Assembly (NCBI RefSeq): GCF_033096465.1
Contig: NZ_AP028156.1
Span: 252,001 to 316,000 of the forward strand
Origin: Blautia luti
GTDB taxonomy: Bacteria > Bacillota > Clostridia > Lachnospirales > Lachnospiraceae
DNA: 64,000 bases
Direction: 5' to 3'
The notes below the pieces were generated by a model. It saw nothing but the letters and a program-made list of their open reading frames with translations, did not search any database and was not told where the DNA came from. The position numbers were made by a program, and so were the translations under genes. How positions within the stretch are numbered: the stretch's first letter is position 1; every line of letters begins with the position of its first letter. This document shows, piece by piece, positions 28,755-39,591 of this stretch.

Positions 28755-29528
28755 TTTCTCAGGTGGAAAATTTCCGTTCTCATCCGGCTGTACGCGGAAC
28801 CAGTAAGTATAAAGCTGCTGGAATCCAAGTGATCTGTATAATGCCCGGGCATTGTCATTCCCTTCAACAACCTGAAGATAAGCATTCTGAGCTCCTTTTT
28901 TAATACCTTCTTTCAGAAGTCCGGTGCAGATCTGACGGGCATAGCCATGTTTGCGGTATTCTTCTTTAACATGGATGGCATAGATGCCAATATAATCTCT
29001 GTCCAGAATACCAAGTCCGGTTGCGATGATCTGGTTGTCCATGCGGATGGAAGCACAGATGGTTTCCTTGAGGATTGCCTGATACATGGATGGAACAACT
29101 TTCCGGTGGACAGGATTGGTGGTATTTTTTAAACGGAACAGGCTTTCAATCCATTCGGAGGGAATATTATCACAGAAGGTTACATCAGGATATGGGGCAT
29201 CCAGCCGTGCGGCGTTCATGCTCATTGCCATGACATTGGTGGTATGTTGGACGGCATATCCGCGGTTTTCCAGAACATAATCAAAGTCAGGAGAAACAAG
29301 AGGGCTGATCTTAAATACAGCAGGAGTTCCCAGTCGTTTATATACACTTTCGCAGTATGGGATTTTTTCCCGCCAGGTGAGGGTGGAATTGCCGAACTGT
29401 TCCACACTGTTGGTTCTGTGCGTATAAAAATAGGAAAATCTCAGGATCCAGCCGTCATATAATTCCATCTTGTGAGATGGCCAGGCATTCAGAGACATAT
29501 CTTCAATCTGTTTAATTGTAGTTTCCAT
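28752..29528 (-). CDS. GNAT-family N-acetyltransferase
   Basis: 258 residues. The C-terminal half holds the acetyl-CoA binding signature RKHGYARQICTGLL and the GNDNARALYRSLGF motif. The N-terminal half (MELYDGWILRFSYFYTHRTN) is typical of a two-domain GNAT subgroup of Firmicutes. I chose the ATG at 29528, which follows AAAGGAG; an ATG at 29552 lacks a ribosome site. Substrate unknown. Confidence 0.85.
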   Translation of the reverse strand: METTIKQIEDMSLNAWPSHKMELYDGWILRFSYFYTHRTNSVEQFGNSTLTWREKIPYCESVYKRLGTPAVFKISPLVSPDFDYVLENRGYAVQHTTNVMAMSMNAARLDAPYPDVTFCDNIPSEWIESLFRLKNTTNPVHRKVVPSMYQAILKETICASIRMDNQIIATGLGILDRDYIGIYAIHVKEEYRKHGYARQICTGLLKEGIKKGAQNAYLQVVEGNDNARALYRSLGFQQLYTYWFRVQPDENGNFPPEK

Positions 29529-29628
29529 AATATAAGGAAGACTCCTTTCCATAATAAGTCCACAGATATGAGTGTGGGCAGTGATTTATTATACAAAGTT
29601 CCGGGAAAATGCGCAATAGCTCATCTGT

Positions 29629-30327
29629 TCAGGAATTGTTATCTATGCTTTGAAGGAGAGGGAACAGTTTCTCGGCCAGAAGTTTATGTCCATACAAAGT
29701 AAGATGAATCCCGTCTGTTGTTATGGTATCGAAACCCGATTGAGTTGCTTCCTTATTAAAATAGTTATGCAAAGGCAGAAATGGAAGTCCGACTCTGACA
29801 GAGAGCTGTCGGATAATATCAGACATGGTATGGACATAGGGAATCCATGTCTCATATTCTTCCGGATGCGGAAAGATAAATGGTTCCATAAGGATTACCT
29901 GCCTGGCATCTGCAGTTATCAGGTTCAATAATTCATTATAATGAGTGGCAAACTCTCTCATCATCTGTTTTTTCTGAGAATTCGTCCGGTCTGTGTTCAT
30001 TATCAGACCGATATCATTGATGCCGATCAGCAGAGTTATAACAGGAGAGCGATGTAAAGAAATACGGTGTTGACGGATATTTTCAAGGACTCTTGTCACA
30101 GTGAAGCCATCTATGCCATAGTTCCTGAAATGTATGGCGCCTGTTGATTTATCTGTTAACTGTACAGCGCTTGATGAGTGTCCGACAGTATCTCCGGATA
30201 TGGAGAAGGAAGGAGTCTGATTACGGAACATTTCTGAGAGTATCTGTACATACCCATTTCCCAGAGGAAAATCTTCAAATAAATGATTGCAGTCTGTGAT
30301 GCTGTCTCCGAGACAAATAACCTGCAT
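29629..30327 (-). CDS. SGNH/GDSL-family hydrolase
   Basis: 232 residues, cytosolic. GDSIT with nucleophile Ser9, GIND (GxND block) and a C-terminal DGIHLT with the catalytic Asp/His pair. The start at 30327 follows AGGAGG; the open frame runs further upstream without conserved sequence. Likely an ester or acetyl-ester hydrolase; unlike the esterases at 10086 and 11135 it is not in a glycan locus. Confidence 0.85.
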   Translation of the reverse strand: MQVICLGDSITDCNHLFEDFPLGNGYVQILSEMFRNQTPSFSISGDTVGHSSSAVQLTDKSTGAIHFRNYGIDGFTVTRVLENIRQHRISLHRSPVITLLIGINDIGLIMNTDRTNSQKKQMMREFATHYNELLNLITADARQVILMEPFIFPHPEEYETWIPYVHTMSDIIRQLSVRVGLPFLPLHNYFNKEATQSGFDTITTDGIHLTLYGHKLLAEKLFPLLQSIDNNS

Positions 30328-30561
30328 AAAAAACCTCCTGTTTGGTATTACCAATATAAAGATTGGTAAGTATAAAGATATAAAATTTATATAAAAACTA
30401 TATAAAATAATATCATCCACTTACAGTTCGGTCAATGAAAAATGCCTCTTTTTCGTGAAAATGCCTTGAGAAAATTGTGAAAATCTATTTTGCGATCAAA
30501 ATACTTCGATGAAATGCACAAAAATAAAAACTATTTTTGTCAGAAATAGTCAAAATGATTG

Positions 30562-30589
30562 TTGACTTTTTAACGGATTTTAATATAAT
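30562..30589 (+). promoter_or_regulatory. Promoter of the ATP synthase operon
   Basis: TTGACT (30562-30567) and TATAAT (30584-30589) spaced 16 bp. A small hairpin ACTATTT/AAATAGT lies just upstream (about 30533-30551). The rest of 30328-30560 is AT-rich and holds nothing else I recognise. Confidence 0.75.
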
Positions 30590-30620
30590 AATCTCAAAAT
30601 CATGAATCGATGGAAAGCTT

Positions 30621-30716
30621 ATGAAATATTTTACAGTCATAAGTTTCGGAATCCTGGCTGAGGCATCTGAGACGGACAGCATAAAAAGCCAGAATGTCTT
30701 CCGGAGATTTAAATAG
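30621..30716 (+). CDS. Possible 31-residue leader ORF before atpB
   Basis: ATG 30621 to TAG 30714-30716 encodes 31 residues (MKYFTVISFGILAEASETDS and a basic tail), ending five bases before the AGGAGGG of atpB. The ribosome site is weak (GGAAAG). It occupies the position where many operons carry atpI, but shows no membrane pattern of AtpI. Translation is uncertain. Confidence 0.3.
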   Translation: MKYFTVISFGILAEASETDSIKSQNVFRRFK

Positions 30717-30758
30717 AAAAAGGAGGGAAAAGAAACGGGTAATTTAGCAGACACGTTA

Positions 30759-31421
30759 ATGGAAGAACTTCAATGTAAGACAGTTTTTACCATACCGGTG
30801 TTTGGAGGAATACCAGTTGCAGAGTCAGTAGCAGTGACATGGGTGATCATGGCAGTGCTTTTAATTTTGTCATTGGTGCTCGTAAGAAACCTGAGTGTGG
30901 AAAACCCTGGTAAGAAACAGATTTTGTTGGAAACCGGTGTCAGTTTTCTTCATGATTTCTTTAAGGATATCCTTGGAGAAGAGGGAAAAATGTATATTCC
31001 CTATCTGATGACAGTTGTCATTTACATTGGAATTGCAAACATTTTCGGTGTGTTTGGATTTGTACCGCCTACAAAGGATTTAAACTGTACGATCGGTCTT
31101 GCACTCACAAGTATTTTTCTGATCGAGTATGCAGGATTCCATAAGAAAGGTCTGAAAGGCTTTCTTAAAAGCTTCGCAGAGCCGGCACCGATCATGCTGC
31201 CGATTAATATTCTGGAGGTCGTTATTCGACCGACATCACTTTGTATGCGACTTTTTGGTAATGTATTAGGAAGCTATGTGGTTATGAAACTTCTTGAGTT
31301 TATATGCCCGGCAATTCTTCCTATCCCATTCAGCCTGTATTTTGATTTCTTTGACGGATTCATTCAGGCTTATGTATTTGTATTCTTAACTTCTTTATTT
31401 ATCAAAGAAGCTATTGAATAA
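30759..31421 (+). CDS. atpB: F0F1 ATP synthase subunit a
   Basis: 220 residues, five or six membrane helices. The essential arginine lies in MRLFGNVLGSYVV, and the last helices carry the usual IQAYVFVFLTSLFI. It forms the ion half-channels against the c-ring. The ATG at 30759 has no ribosome site. An in-frame ACG at 30735 lies exactly seven bases after AGGAGGG and would add eight residues (M/T-GNLADTL), so the true start may be this ACG. Confidence 0.93.
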   Translation: MEELQCKTVFTIPVFGGIPVAESVAVTWVIMAVLLILSLVLVRNLSVENPGKKQILLETGVSFLHDFFKDILGEEGKMYIPYLMTVVIYIGIANIFGVFGFVPPTKDLNCTIGLALTSIFLIEYAGFHKKGLKGFLKSFAEPAPIMLPINILEVVIRPTSLCMRLFGNVLGSYVVMKLLEFICPAILPIPFSLYFDFFDGFIQAYVFVFLTSLFIKEAIE

Positions 31422-31430
31422 AAAAGATTA

Positions 31431-31620
31431 CTGTTCATACAGGAATATGACATCTATATAAGATCTGAGACGCGGGACATAAGGGATAAGACAGCAGTTA
31501 TGAACAGCACTTAAATGCTGTCCGGATATCCGGTGGGTCATAACGGTTATAAACAACCGTTGGTACAGACATCTGTTGCACAGGCATCAAATGATCTCAT
31601 CGGAATATCGACAGGATAGC
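31431..31620 (+). ncRNA. Structured spacer RNA between atpB and atpE
   Basis: The 262-base gap has no ORF but several complementary segments. Helix 31497-31503/31538-31544 (GTTATGA/TCATAAC) encloses two directly abutting hairpins, 31504-31521 (ACAGCA/TGCTGT) and 31522-31533 (CCGG/CCGG), a three-way junction. Competing pairings are CTGTTCATA 31431-31439 with TATGAACAG 31499-31507, and AACGGTT 31542-31548 with AACCGTT 31555-31561. A small ACAGA/TCTGT hairpin follows near 31564-31575. It may adjust subunit stoichiometry or mRNA processing. Confidence 0.5.
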
Positions 31621-31683
31621 ATATTGTGAAGAAAGATTTGTAATATTTAGTTTATTTCAGTTAAACAACAGGAGGAAAAAGTT

Positions 31684-31902
31684 ATGTTAGTAGCTATTGG
31701 AGCAGGAATCGCAGTTTTAACAGGTATTGGCGCTGGTATCGGTATTGGTATGGCAACATCTAAAGCAGTAGAAGCAATCGCAAGACAGCCGGAAGCAGAG
31801 AGCAAGATCAGTAAATCCCTTCTTTTAGGATGTGCCCTTGCCGAGGCAACAGCTATTTACGGTTTCGTTATCGGTCTTCTGATCGTTATCATGCTTGGCT
31901 AA
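31684..31902 (+). CDS. atpE: F0F1 ATP synthase subunit c
   Basis: 72 residues, two helices joined by the polar loop ARQPEA. The ion-binding carboxylate is Glu54 in [10 protein letters not shown]. Compared with sodium-type c subunits, Thr56 and Tyr59 are kept, but the usual helix-1 Gln is Ile21 and the Ser next to the Glu is Ala55, so proton use seems more likely. AGGAGG gives strong translation, as needed for the ring. Confidence 0.95.
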   Translation: MLVAIGAGIAVLTGIGAGIGIGMATSKAVEAIARQPEAESKISKSLLLGCALAEATAIYGFVIGLLIVIMLG

Positions 31903-31941
31903 TTGATGGATAAAGAATAAGTAGAAAGGCAGGTGGGACCG

Positions 31942-32442
31942 GTGATTGAAATTAATATCAACGTGGTCTTTACAATTATCAACCTGATTGTTCTTTATCT
32001 TTTAATGAAAAAGTTCTTATTTGGTCCGATCCTCAATGTGATGGAGCAGAGAAAAAACATGATCGACCAGCAGTTCGCAAGTGCCAAGGATACAGAAGAA
32101 CAGGCATATGAACTGAAAGGCAAATATGAAGATGCACTGAAATCTGCGAAAGACGAATCCATGCGTATTGTAAACCAGGCAAAGGATGAGGCAAAAGTAC
32201 AGGCTGAGCGTATTGTAAAAGATGCAAACACACAGGCTGGTGCAATGCTTGACAAAGCAAAGGCAGATATCAGGACAGAGCAGGAAAATGCTATGAAGGC
32301 TATGGAAAGCAGAGTAGCAGAGATTGCGCTGGATGCAGCCTCAAAGATCATGGGAGAGAAAAACAGCAGTCAGCAGGATTTGTCCCTTTATGACCAGTTT
32401 ATAAAAGAGGCAGGTGATTCCAATGACGGAAACAAGCATTAA
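31942..32442 (+). CDS. atpF: F0F1 ATP synthase subunit b
   Basis: 166 residues: one N-terminal membrane helix (about 3-25) and a long charged coiled coil forming the peripheral stalk. I chose GTG 31942 after AGGTGG; GTG 31933 in the same frame is possible. It overlaps atpH by 20 bases. Confidence 0.92.
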   Translation: MIEININVVFTIINLIVLYLLMKKFLFGPILNVMEQRKNMIDQQFASAKDTEEQAYELKGKYEDALKSAKDESMRIVNQAKDEAKVQAERIVKDANTQAGAMLDKAKADIRTEQENAMKAMESRVAEIALDAASKIMGEKNSSQQDLSLYDQFIKEAGDSNDGNKH

Positions 32443-32926
32443 TTATGCAAAAGCATTATATGAGCTTTCTGTCCCGGAAGAAGCTGTTTTGGAGACAGAA
32501 AAGATTTTCAAGAGTACCCCGCAGTTAAAGGGTGCTCTTGAGAATCCGCTGGTTTCTTTAAAAGAAAAAGAACATGTAATTGACAGGGTATTCCCACAGG
32601 AGATGAAAAATTTCCTGAAGGTGACCTGTAAATATCAGAAAATCAGCAGCATTTATGATATCCTGGAAGCATATGGCGATTACAGCCGCAAGCAGAAAGG
32701 TATCCTGAAAGCTGTTCTCACATATGTAACAAAACCGGAAGAAGCCCAGAAAGAGAAGATGGAAGATTTCCTTCGCAGGGAATTTGGAGCAAAGGAAGTA
32801 ATCCTTACTCTCAGAGAAGACAAATCTTTGATCGGAGGCTTCATTCTTTCTGCCGGAGACAAAGAGTTCGACTGGAGTCTCCGCGGACGTTATAACAATT
32901 TAAGACAGAAATTGACACGGAGGTGA
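32423..32926 (+). CDS. atpH: F0F1 ATP synthase subunit delta
   Basis: 167 residues, helical N-terminal domain (INYAKALYEL at 6-15) and C-terminal domain ending with DWSLRGRYNNLRQKL. It links the b stalk to the F1 head. Start at ATG 32423 after AGGTG, inside the end of atpF. Confidence 0.92.
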   Translation: MTETSINYAKALYELSVPEEAVLETEKIFKSTPQLKGALENPLVSLKEKEHVIDRVFPQEMKNFLKVTCKYQKISSIYDILEAYGDYSRKQKGILKAVLTYVTKPEEAQKEKMEDFLRREFGAKEVILTLREDKSLIGGFILSAGDKEFDWSLRGRYNNLRQKLTRR

Positions 32927-32933
32927 ATAAAAG

Positions 32934-34442
32934 TTGGCTGCAATGAATCCAGATGAAATCATTTCGATTCTGAAAGAAGAAATTAAGAATTATGACGAAA
33001 TCAGCAAGGACCAGGAAGTAGGAACAGTCATCTCCGTCGGAGATGGTATCGCCACGGTACATGGTATTGATCATGCTATGTATGGCGAGGTTGTAACCTT
33101 TGAGAATGGTCTGAAAGGTATGGTTCAGGATATCCGTGCAAACAGCATCGGATGTATCCTGTTCGGTAAAGATACAGGAATCAAAGAAGGAACAAAGGTA
33201 GCAAGAACCCAGAAGCAGGCAGGTGTGCCTGTAGGTGACGCTTTTATCGGAAGGATCGTAAACGCTCTGGGAGCGCCGATCGATGGTAAAGGTGAGATCA
33301 AGGCAGACGGGTATCGTCCGGTAGAGAATCCGGCACCTGGAATTATTGACAGAAAATCTGTAACAGTTCCTCTGGAAACAGGTATTCTTTCTATTGACTC
33401 CATGTTCCCCATCGGCCGTGGCCAGCGTGAGCTGATTATCGGTGACAGACAGACAGGTAAGACTTCCGTTGCACTGGATACCATTCTGAACCAGAAAGGT
33501 AAAGATGTAATCTGTATCTATGTTGCAATCGGACAGAAAGCTTCCACAGTAGCTAAGATCGTATCTACTCTGGAGAAACACGGTGCCATGGATTATACAA
33601 CAGTATTCTCCTCCACAGCCAGTGACTGCGCACCGCTTCAGTATATTGTTCCTTATGCAGGTACTGCACTTGCTGAGTACTTTATGTATAAGGGAAAAGA
33701 TGTATTAATGGTTTATGATGATTTATCCAAGCATGCGGTTGCATATCGTGCACTGTCACTGCTTCTGGAACGTTCACCGGGACGTGAGGCTTATCCTGGA
33801 GATGTATTCTATCTCCATTCCAGATTACTGGAGCGTTCCAGCCGTCTGAATGAAAAGGCCGGCGGTGGTTCTATCACTGCACTTCCTATCATTGAGACAC
33901 AGGCAGGTGACCTTTCCGCATATATTCCTACAAACGTTATTTCCATCACAGATGGTCAGATCTTCCTGGAGAGTGATCTGTTTAACTCCGGTATGCGTCC
34001 GGCGGTTAACGTAGGTCTTTCCGTATCCCGAGTTGGTGGTGCTGCACAGGCAAAAGCCATGAAGAAAGCAGCAGGAAGTGTCCGTATCGATCTGGCACAG
34101 TATCGTGAGATGGAAATCTTTACACAGTTCAGTTCTGATCTGGACGAGGCTACAACTCAGCAGCTGAAATACGGAAGCGGACTTATGGAACTTCTGAAAC
34201 AGCCGCTTTCAAGCCCATTAAGTCTTCATGAGCAGGTCATCACTCTTTGTGCGGCAACACACAAGGCAATGATGGATGTGGAAACTAAGAAGATGAAGAA
34301 GTATCAGAGAGATATGCTGGACTACTTTGACAGTGCTTATCCGGAAATCGGAAGAGAGATCGAGGAGAAGAGACAGCTTCCGGATGAACTGGCAGAAAAG
34401 ATCGTGAAAGTGGCAGAAGAATTTGCAGATAAGAGCAGGTAG
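32934..34442 (+). CDS. atpA: F0F1 ATP synthase subunit alpha
   Basis: 502 residues, full length, with the P-loop GDRQTGKT near 169-176 and the alpha signature near 360. TTG start at 32934 is favoured by GGAGGTG about eight bases upstream; the next ATG (32943) is too far from it. Confidence 0.96.
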   Translation: MAAMNPDEIISILKEEIKNYDEISKDQEVGTVISVGDGIATVHGIDHAMYGEVVTFENGLKGMVQDIRANSIGCILFGKDTGIKEGTKVARTQKQAGVPVGDAFIGRIVNALGAPIDGKGEIKADGYRPVENPAPGIIDRKSVTVPLETGILSIDSMFPIGRGQRELIIGDRQTGKTSVALDTILNQKGKDVICIYVAIGQKASTVAKIVSTLEKHGAMDYTTVFSSTASDCAPLQYIVPYAGTALAEYFMYKGKDVLMVYDDLSKHAVAYRALSLLLERSPGREAYPGDVFYLHSRLLERSSRLNEKAGGGSITALPIIETQAGDLSAYIPTNVISITDGQIFLESDLFNSGMRPAVNVGLSVSRVGGAAQAKAMKKAAGSVRIDLAQYREMEIFTQFSSDLDEATTQQLKYGSGLMELLKQPLSSPLSLHEQVITLCAATHKAMMDVETKKMKKYQRDMLDYFDSAYPEIGREIEEKRQLPDELAEKIVKVAEEFADKSR

Positions 34443-34450
34443 GTGTTGAT

Positions 34451-36744
<2,294 letters not shown>

Positions 36745-36756
36745 GGAGCGGATTTT

Positions 36757-37170
36757 ATGGCAGATACATTTGGTCTTGAGATTTATGCCAGTAATAAGCT
36801 GGCGTTTGCAGGACGTGCCAAAACTCTGACAATTCCGGCTGTTGACGGTGAGCAGGCTTTCTTGGCACAGCATGAGAATATTGTTGCTGCTATCATTCCA
36901 GGTGAAATGCGTTTCGAGGAAGCAGATGGCACAAAGCATGTTCTGGCTGTGAGCAGTGGGTTTGTGGAGATGATCAATAACCGTGTGAAGCTGTTCTGCC
37001 TGACAGCAGAGAGTCCTGAGGAGATCGATATCCGCAGAGCACAGGAAGCAAAGGAGAGAGCAGAAGAGCAGATGAGACAGAAGCAGAGTATTCAGGAATA
37101 TCATATGAATCAGCTGGCTCTGTCCAGAGCTATGGCACGACTTAGGGTTACGAGTCATAAAGAGATTTAA
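36757..37170 (+). CDS. atpC: F0F1 ATP synthase subunit epsilon
   Basis: 137 residues, N-terminal beta barrel and C-terminal helical hairpin (EEIDIRRAQEAKERAEEQMR) that can inhibit ATP hydrolysis. Last gene of the operon; start after AAGGAG. Confidence 0.95.
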   Translation: MADTFGLEIYASNKLAFAGRAKTLTIPAVDGEQAFLAQHENIVAAIIPGEMRFEEADGTKHVLAVSSGFVEMINNRVKLFCLTAESPEEIDIRRAQEAKERAEEQMRQKQSIQEYHMNQLALSRAMARLRVTSHKEI

Positions 37171-37195
37171 CGTTTTGATAAACGGTAGGAAAATC

Positions 37196-37347
37196 CCAGA
37201 GGGGACGCTTGAGCAGCGTCCCCTCTGGACACCCCCTTGCGCTTCTTTTTTAGGAGCGCGAGTTTTTTTATGTGGGAAGTTATTAACTTGGCGGATTCGC
37301 CAGGTTGGGTCAAAAAAGTCACCGCGTGTTCGCGGTGGCTTTTTTTC
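37196..37347 (+). terminator. Series of four hairpins after the ATP synthase operon
   Basis: Hairpin 1: perfect 14-bp stem 37196-37209/37215-37228, no T-run. Hairpin 2: 37236-37243/37255-37262 followed by seven T. Hairpin 3: 37285-37293/37298-37306, no T-run. Hairpin 4: 37312-37347 with A-run, 8-bp GC stem and T-run, a classical terminator. Hairpins 2 and 4 should terminate; 1 and 3 may protect the mRNA end or insulate the convergent GT2 gene. Confidence 0.8.
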
Positions 37348-37415
37348 GGTAGTGGGGAGTTGGGGGATAAGTTACGTTTTGAAATACAGATAGATCAGAT
37401 TTTGATATTGTCTAT

Positions 37416-38126
37416 CTACATAGATTTCTTCAGGGTGTGGAAGTCCTTTATTGCCTGCCAGCCGATCTTGGTGATCTTTTTCAGGTTGATGGAGTTGGTT
37501 CCGGCTCGTCTGGGTTTGAAGGTGATGGGGAGGAAGGTTACTTTTTCTTTGTAGTATACGAAGTAGGTGGTGAACATGATGTTGGGGAGGTTGTAGTTTT
37601 TCGGGAGTCGACAGATGTATTTGTTTACCAGGTCTGTGCGCATCAGGCGGAAGGGGGCGTTGGCATCCGGGACTTTTACGTGGAAGATCATGCGAAGGAG
37701 GAAGCATACCGTATTTTCTACGAACTTTCGGGATTTTCCGTCACCACGGACTTCACGGTTTCCGATGATGGCATCGAAAGAGTTTCTTTTTTTCCAGAAC
37801 TGTTCAAATTCTGCAGGGTTGGTCTGTCCGTCAGAGTCAGTCTGGAAAATGTAATCTGCGTGATTTTTGATGGCATAACGGTAGCCGTAGAGCACTGTGG
37901 AACCGTGTCCACCGTTGGGTTTATCCAGGGCGATAAGCAGTGGATGATCTTTCATCTGGGCTTTGATAAGCTGCAGAGTATTATCTTTACTGCCGTCGTT
38001 AATGATTACCAGGCGGGATTTGCCTTCTTTGTTGTTGCTTTCTACGATCGGGTACCAGTCCCGGATGGTCTGTTCTATATTTTCCGACTCATTATATGCC
38101 GGAATTACGATAAATAATGAAGACAT
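37416..38126 (-). CDS. Family 2 glycosyltransferase
   Basis: 236 residues, GT-A fold. VIPAYNE (about 7-13), NDGSKD (about 43-48) and the metal-binding DSDGQ near 97-101 are present. No membrane anchor is evident. Resembles dolichol-phosphate-mannose-synthase-like GT2 enzymes. It stands alone, so the acceptor is unknown. Confidence 0.85.
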   Translation of the reverse strand: MSSLFIVIPAYNESENIEQTIRDWYPIVESNNKEGKSRLVIINDGSKDNTLQLIKAQMKDHPLLIALDKPNGGHGSTVLYGYRYAIKNHADYIFQTDSDGQTNPAEFEQFWKKRNSFDAIIGNREVRGDGKSRKFVENTVCFLLRMIFHVKVPDANAPFRLMRTDLVNKYICRLPKNYNLPNIMFTTYFVYYKEKVTFLPITFKPRRAGTNSINLKKITKIGWQAIKDFHTLKKSM

Positions 38127-38237
38127 AATGGAACTCCTTTTGTTGCTGTATATATTGTCTATCCAATAAGTTGCTTTTATTATACCGTACAGAACCAGAA
38201 ACTGGCAATGGTTATAATGGCGGATTATTTGTCGAAA

Positions 38238-39215
38238 TCAGTTCTGAAAATGAATGTTCTGTTCTGTAACAACCGGATAACGGATGAGCACATCAGCATC
38301 CAGATTCTCATGATGCATATTCACCGCGCTGATCTGGTGGTTTTCGTAAGTGGTGTAGTAGTAGATTCCCTTTGTGGCATTGCAGCAGGAAGTATAAAGG
38401 GTAATTTCATATTTACCGTCAGTTACTTCGCAGCATCCTCTCTGTTGGTCCACAGAACCCAGAATATGAAAGAACTGACTGATACTTTCGGATTCAGATT
38501 CGCCGGATCTGGAGTTCATTCTGGTAAAAGCTACTCTGGCGAAGCGGGAAGCGGAGGAAAGATCTCCGGGAAGTCCCAGGGCGCCCATGCCGCGGCTGTA
38601 GGAAGACAGGTCAAGACCAGGTGCGAAAGTGTTTTCAGGCTGGCGGGGAGACAGGGACATGTAGTTGTTGAGCTGGAACATCTGCTGTGGAAATGGGGGA
38701 TTGTTGGTGAGAACACCCACAGGGTTGTCATAGATGTGCAGTCCGTCTTTCATGGATTCCACTGTAATGGAGCCGGAAGCATCTGCAATGATCCAGTGAA
38801 GCTGAGCGCAGGGGAAATACTCATTGAACGGAGTGTCTGTCAGGTTCATGCCGGATAATTTTTCCCTTGCTTCTGCCAGGCTGGCACACTGGGAAAGAAT
38901 CCAGGGGATAAATTCGTACTGGGCTACATTTCCCAGGGAATCAGAAGGAGAAGCATAGGCTGCATTTCCTACGAAATTCAGTCCTGCCATTCCAAGTCCC
39001 TTTTCGTTGATGGCATCGTAATAAAGGGGATAATCCTCTGCCACATGAGCCATTCCGATGATTGCATAGTGATAATCCAGAGAATCTTTGGCATGACGGA
39101 AATGAAACGGATAGTTTCGTGGTGTGATGGTGATCTCGTCTCCATAGGTAAATTCATAATCCAGAGTTCTGCCGAAATAGAAATCCTGAGTTTTATAAGT
39201 TGCTGCTGTACACAT
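38238..39215 (-). CDS. Bile salt hydrolase (choloylglycine hydrolase family)
   Basis: 325 residues, Ntn-hydrolase. Start Met is removed to expose the nucleophile Cys2; Arg16, Asp19, Asn80 (GLNF), Asn171 or 172 (LTNNP) and Arg224 (ASRFAR) match the catalytic set of known bile salt hydrolases. It cleaves glycine or taurine from conjugated bile acids in the cytosol. The substrate loop reads SRGMGALGLPGD (207-218). AGGAGG-like RBS precedes the start on the minus strand. Confidence 0.88.
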   Translation of the reverse strand: MCTAATYKTQDFYFGRTLDYEFTYGDEITITPRNYPFHFRHAKDSLDYHYAIIGMAHVAEDYPLYYDAINEKGLGMAGLNFVGNAAYASPSDSLGNVAQYEFIPWILSQCASLAEAREKLSGMNLTDTPFNEYFPCAQLHWIIADASGSITVESMKDGLHIYDNPVGVLTNNPPFPQQMFQLNNYMSLSPRQPENTFAPGLDLSSYSRGMGALGLPGDLSSASRFARVAFTRMNSRSGESESESISQFFHILGSVDQQRGCCEVTDGKYEITLYTSCCNATKGIYYYTTYENHQISAVNMHHENLDADVLIRYPVVTEQNIHFQN

Positions 39216-39278
39216 ATATCATACCTCCTGCGACAAAATAAAAATTTCATTGATATAATAGTTTTTGTTTTTTTTGTG

Positions 39279-39435
39279 AATATTATTACTGTTCACTTCG
39301 TGCCCAGTAACACGCTTTGCGATGCACAGAATTTATGCCTTAAGGCATAAATTCGCGCCGTATGTCTCGGGATTTTGGCATATACATGCCAAAACACCTC
39401 GCGGAATAGTGGCGTTTGAACAGTAACAGAATATT
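39279..39435. repeat. MITE-like element with terminal inverted repeats and two internal hairpins
   Basis: Ends AATATTATTACTGTTCA (39279-39295) and TGAACAGTAACAGAATATT (39417-39435) are inverted copies apart from a two-base difference. Inside lie a perfect 11-bp palindrome (39329-39354, loop TTAA) and a 9-bp hairpin (39373-39394, TTTTGGCAT, loop ATAC). No ORF. It fills the gap between the divergent bile salt hydrolase and LacI genes and looks like a small mobile or REP-type element. Confidence 0.6.
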
Positions 39436-39456
39436 ACCACAAAAGCTGCCAGATAT

Positions 39457-39467
39457 GCAAATGTTGC
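39457..39467. promoter_or_regulatory. Operator-like site upstream of the second LacI gene
   Basis: GCAAATGTTGC has outer GCAA/TTGC symmetry and matches the operators at 43067 and 43097 (CAAACGTTGC) at all but one of the shared bases. It may allow autoregulation of the LacI gene that starts 125 bases downstream. Confidence 0.4.
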
Positions 39468-39591
39468 TTCTTTTTGTACGGAAAAACTTATTGTCAGTGA
39501 ATAATAAAAAATAAATATAAAAATTCAATTTACTGTAGCTATTTCTGGTCAATATGTATTATACTGAACACAGAAGAGGGGGAAAACTTTT

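Noticed and set aside
31684..31902. 72-residue subunit c as a truncated gene
   Set aside because: Both helices, the polar loop and the carboxylate are complete; the length is within the family's range.
37437..38117. 226-codon plus-strand frame opposite the GT2 gene
   Set aside because: The minus strand has the DxD and NDGS motifs of a glycosyltransferase; the plus-strand frame has none.
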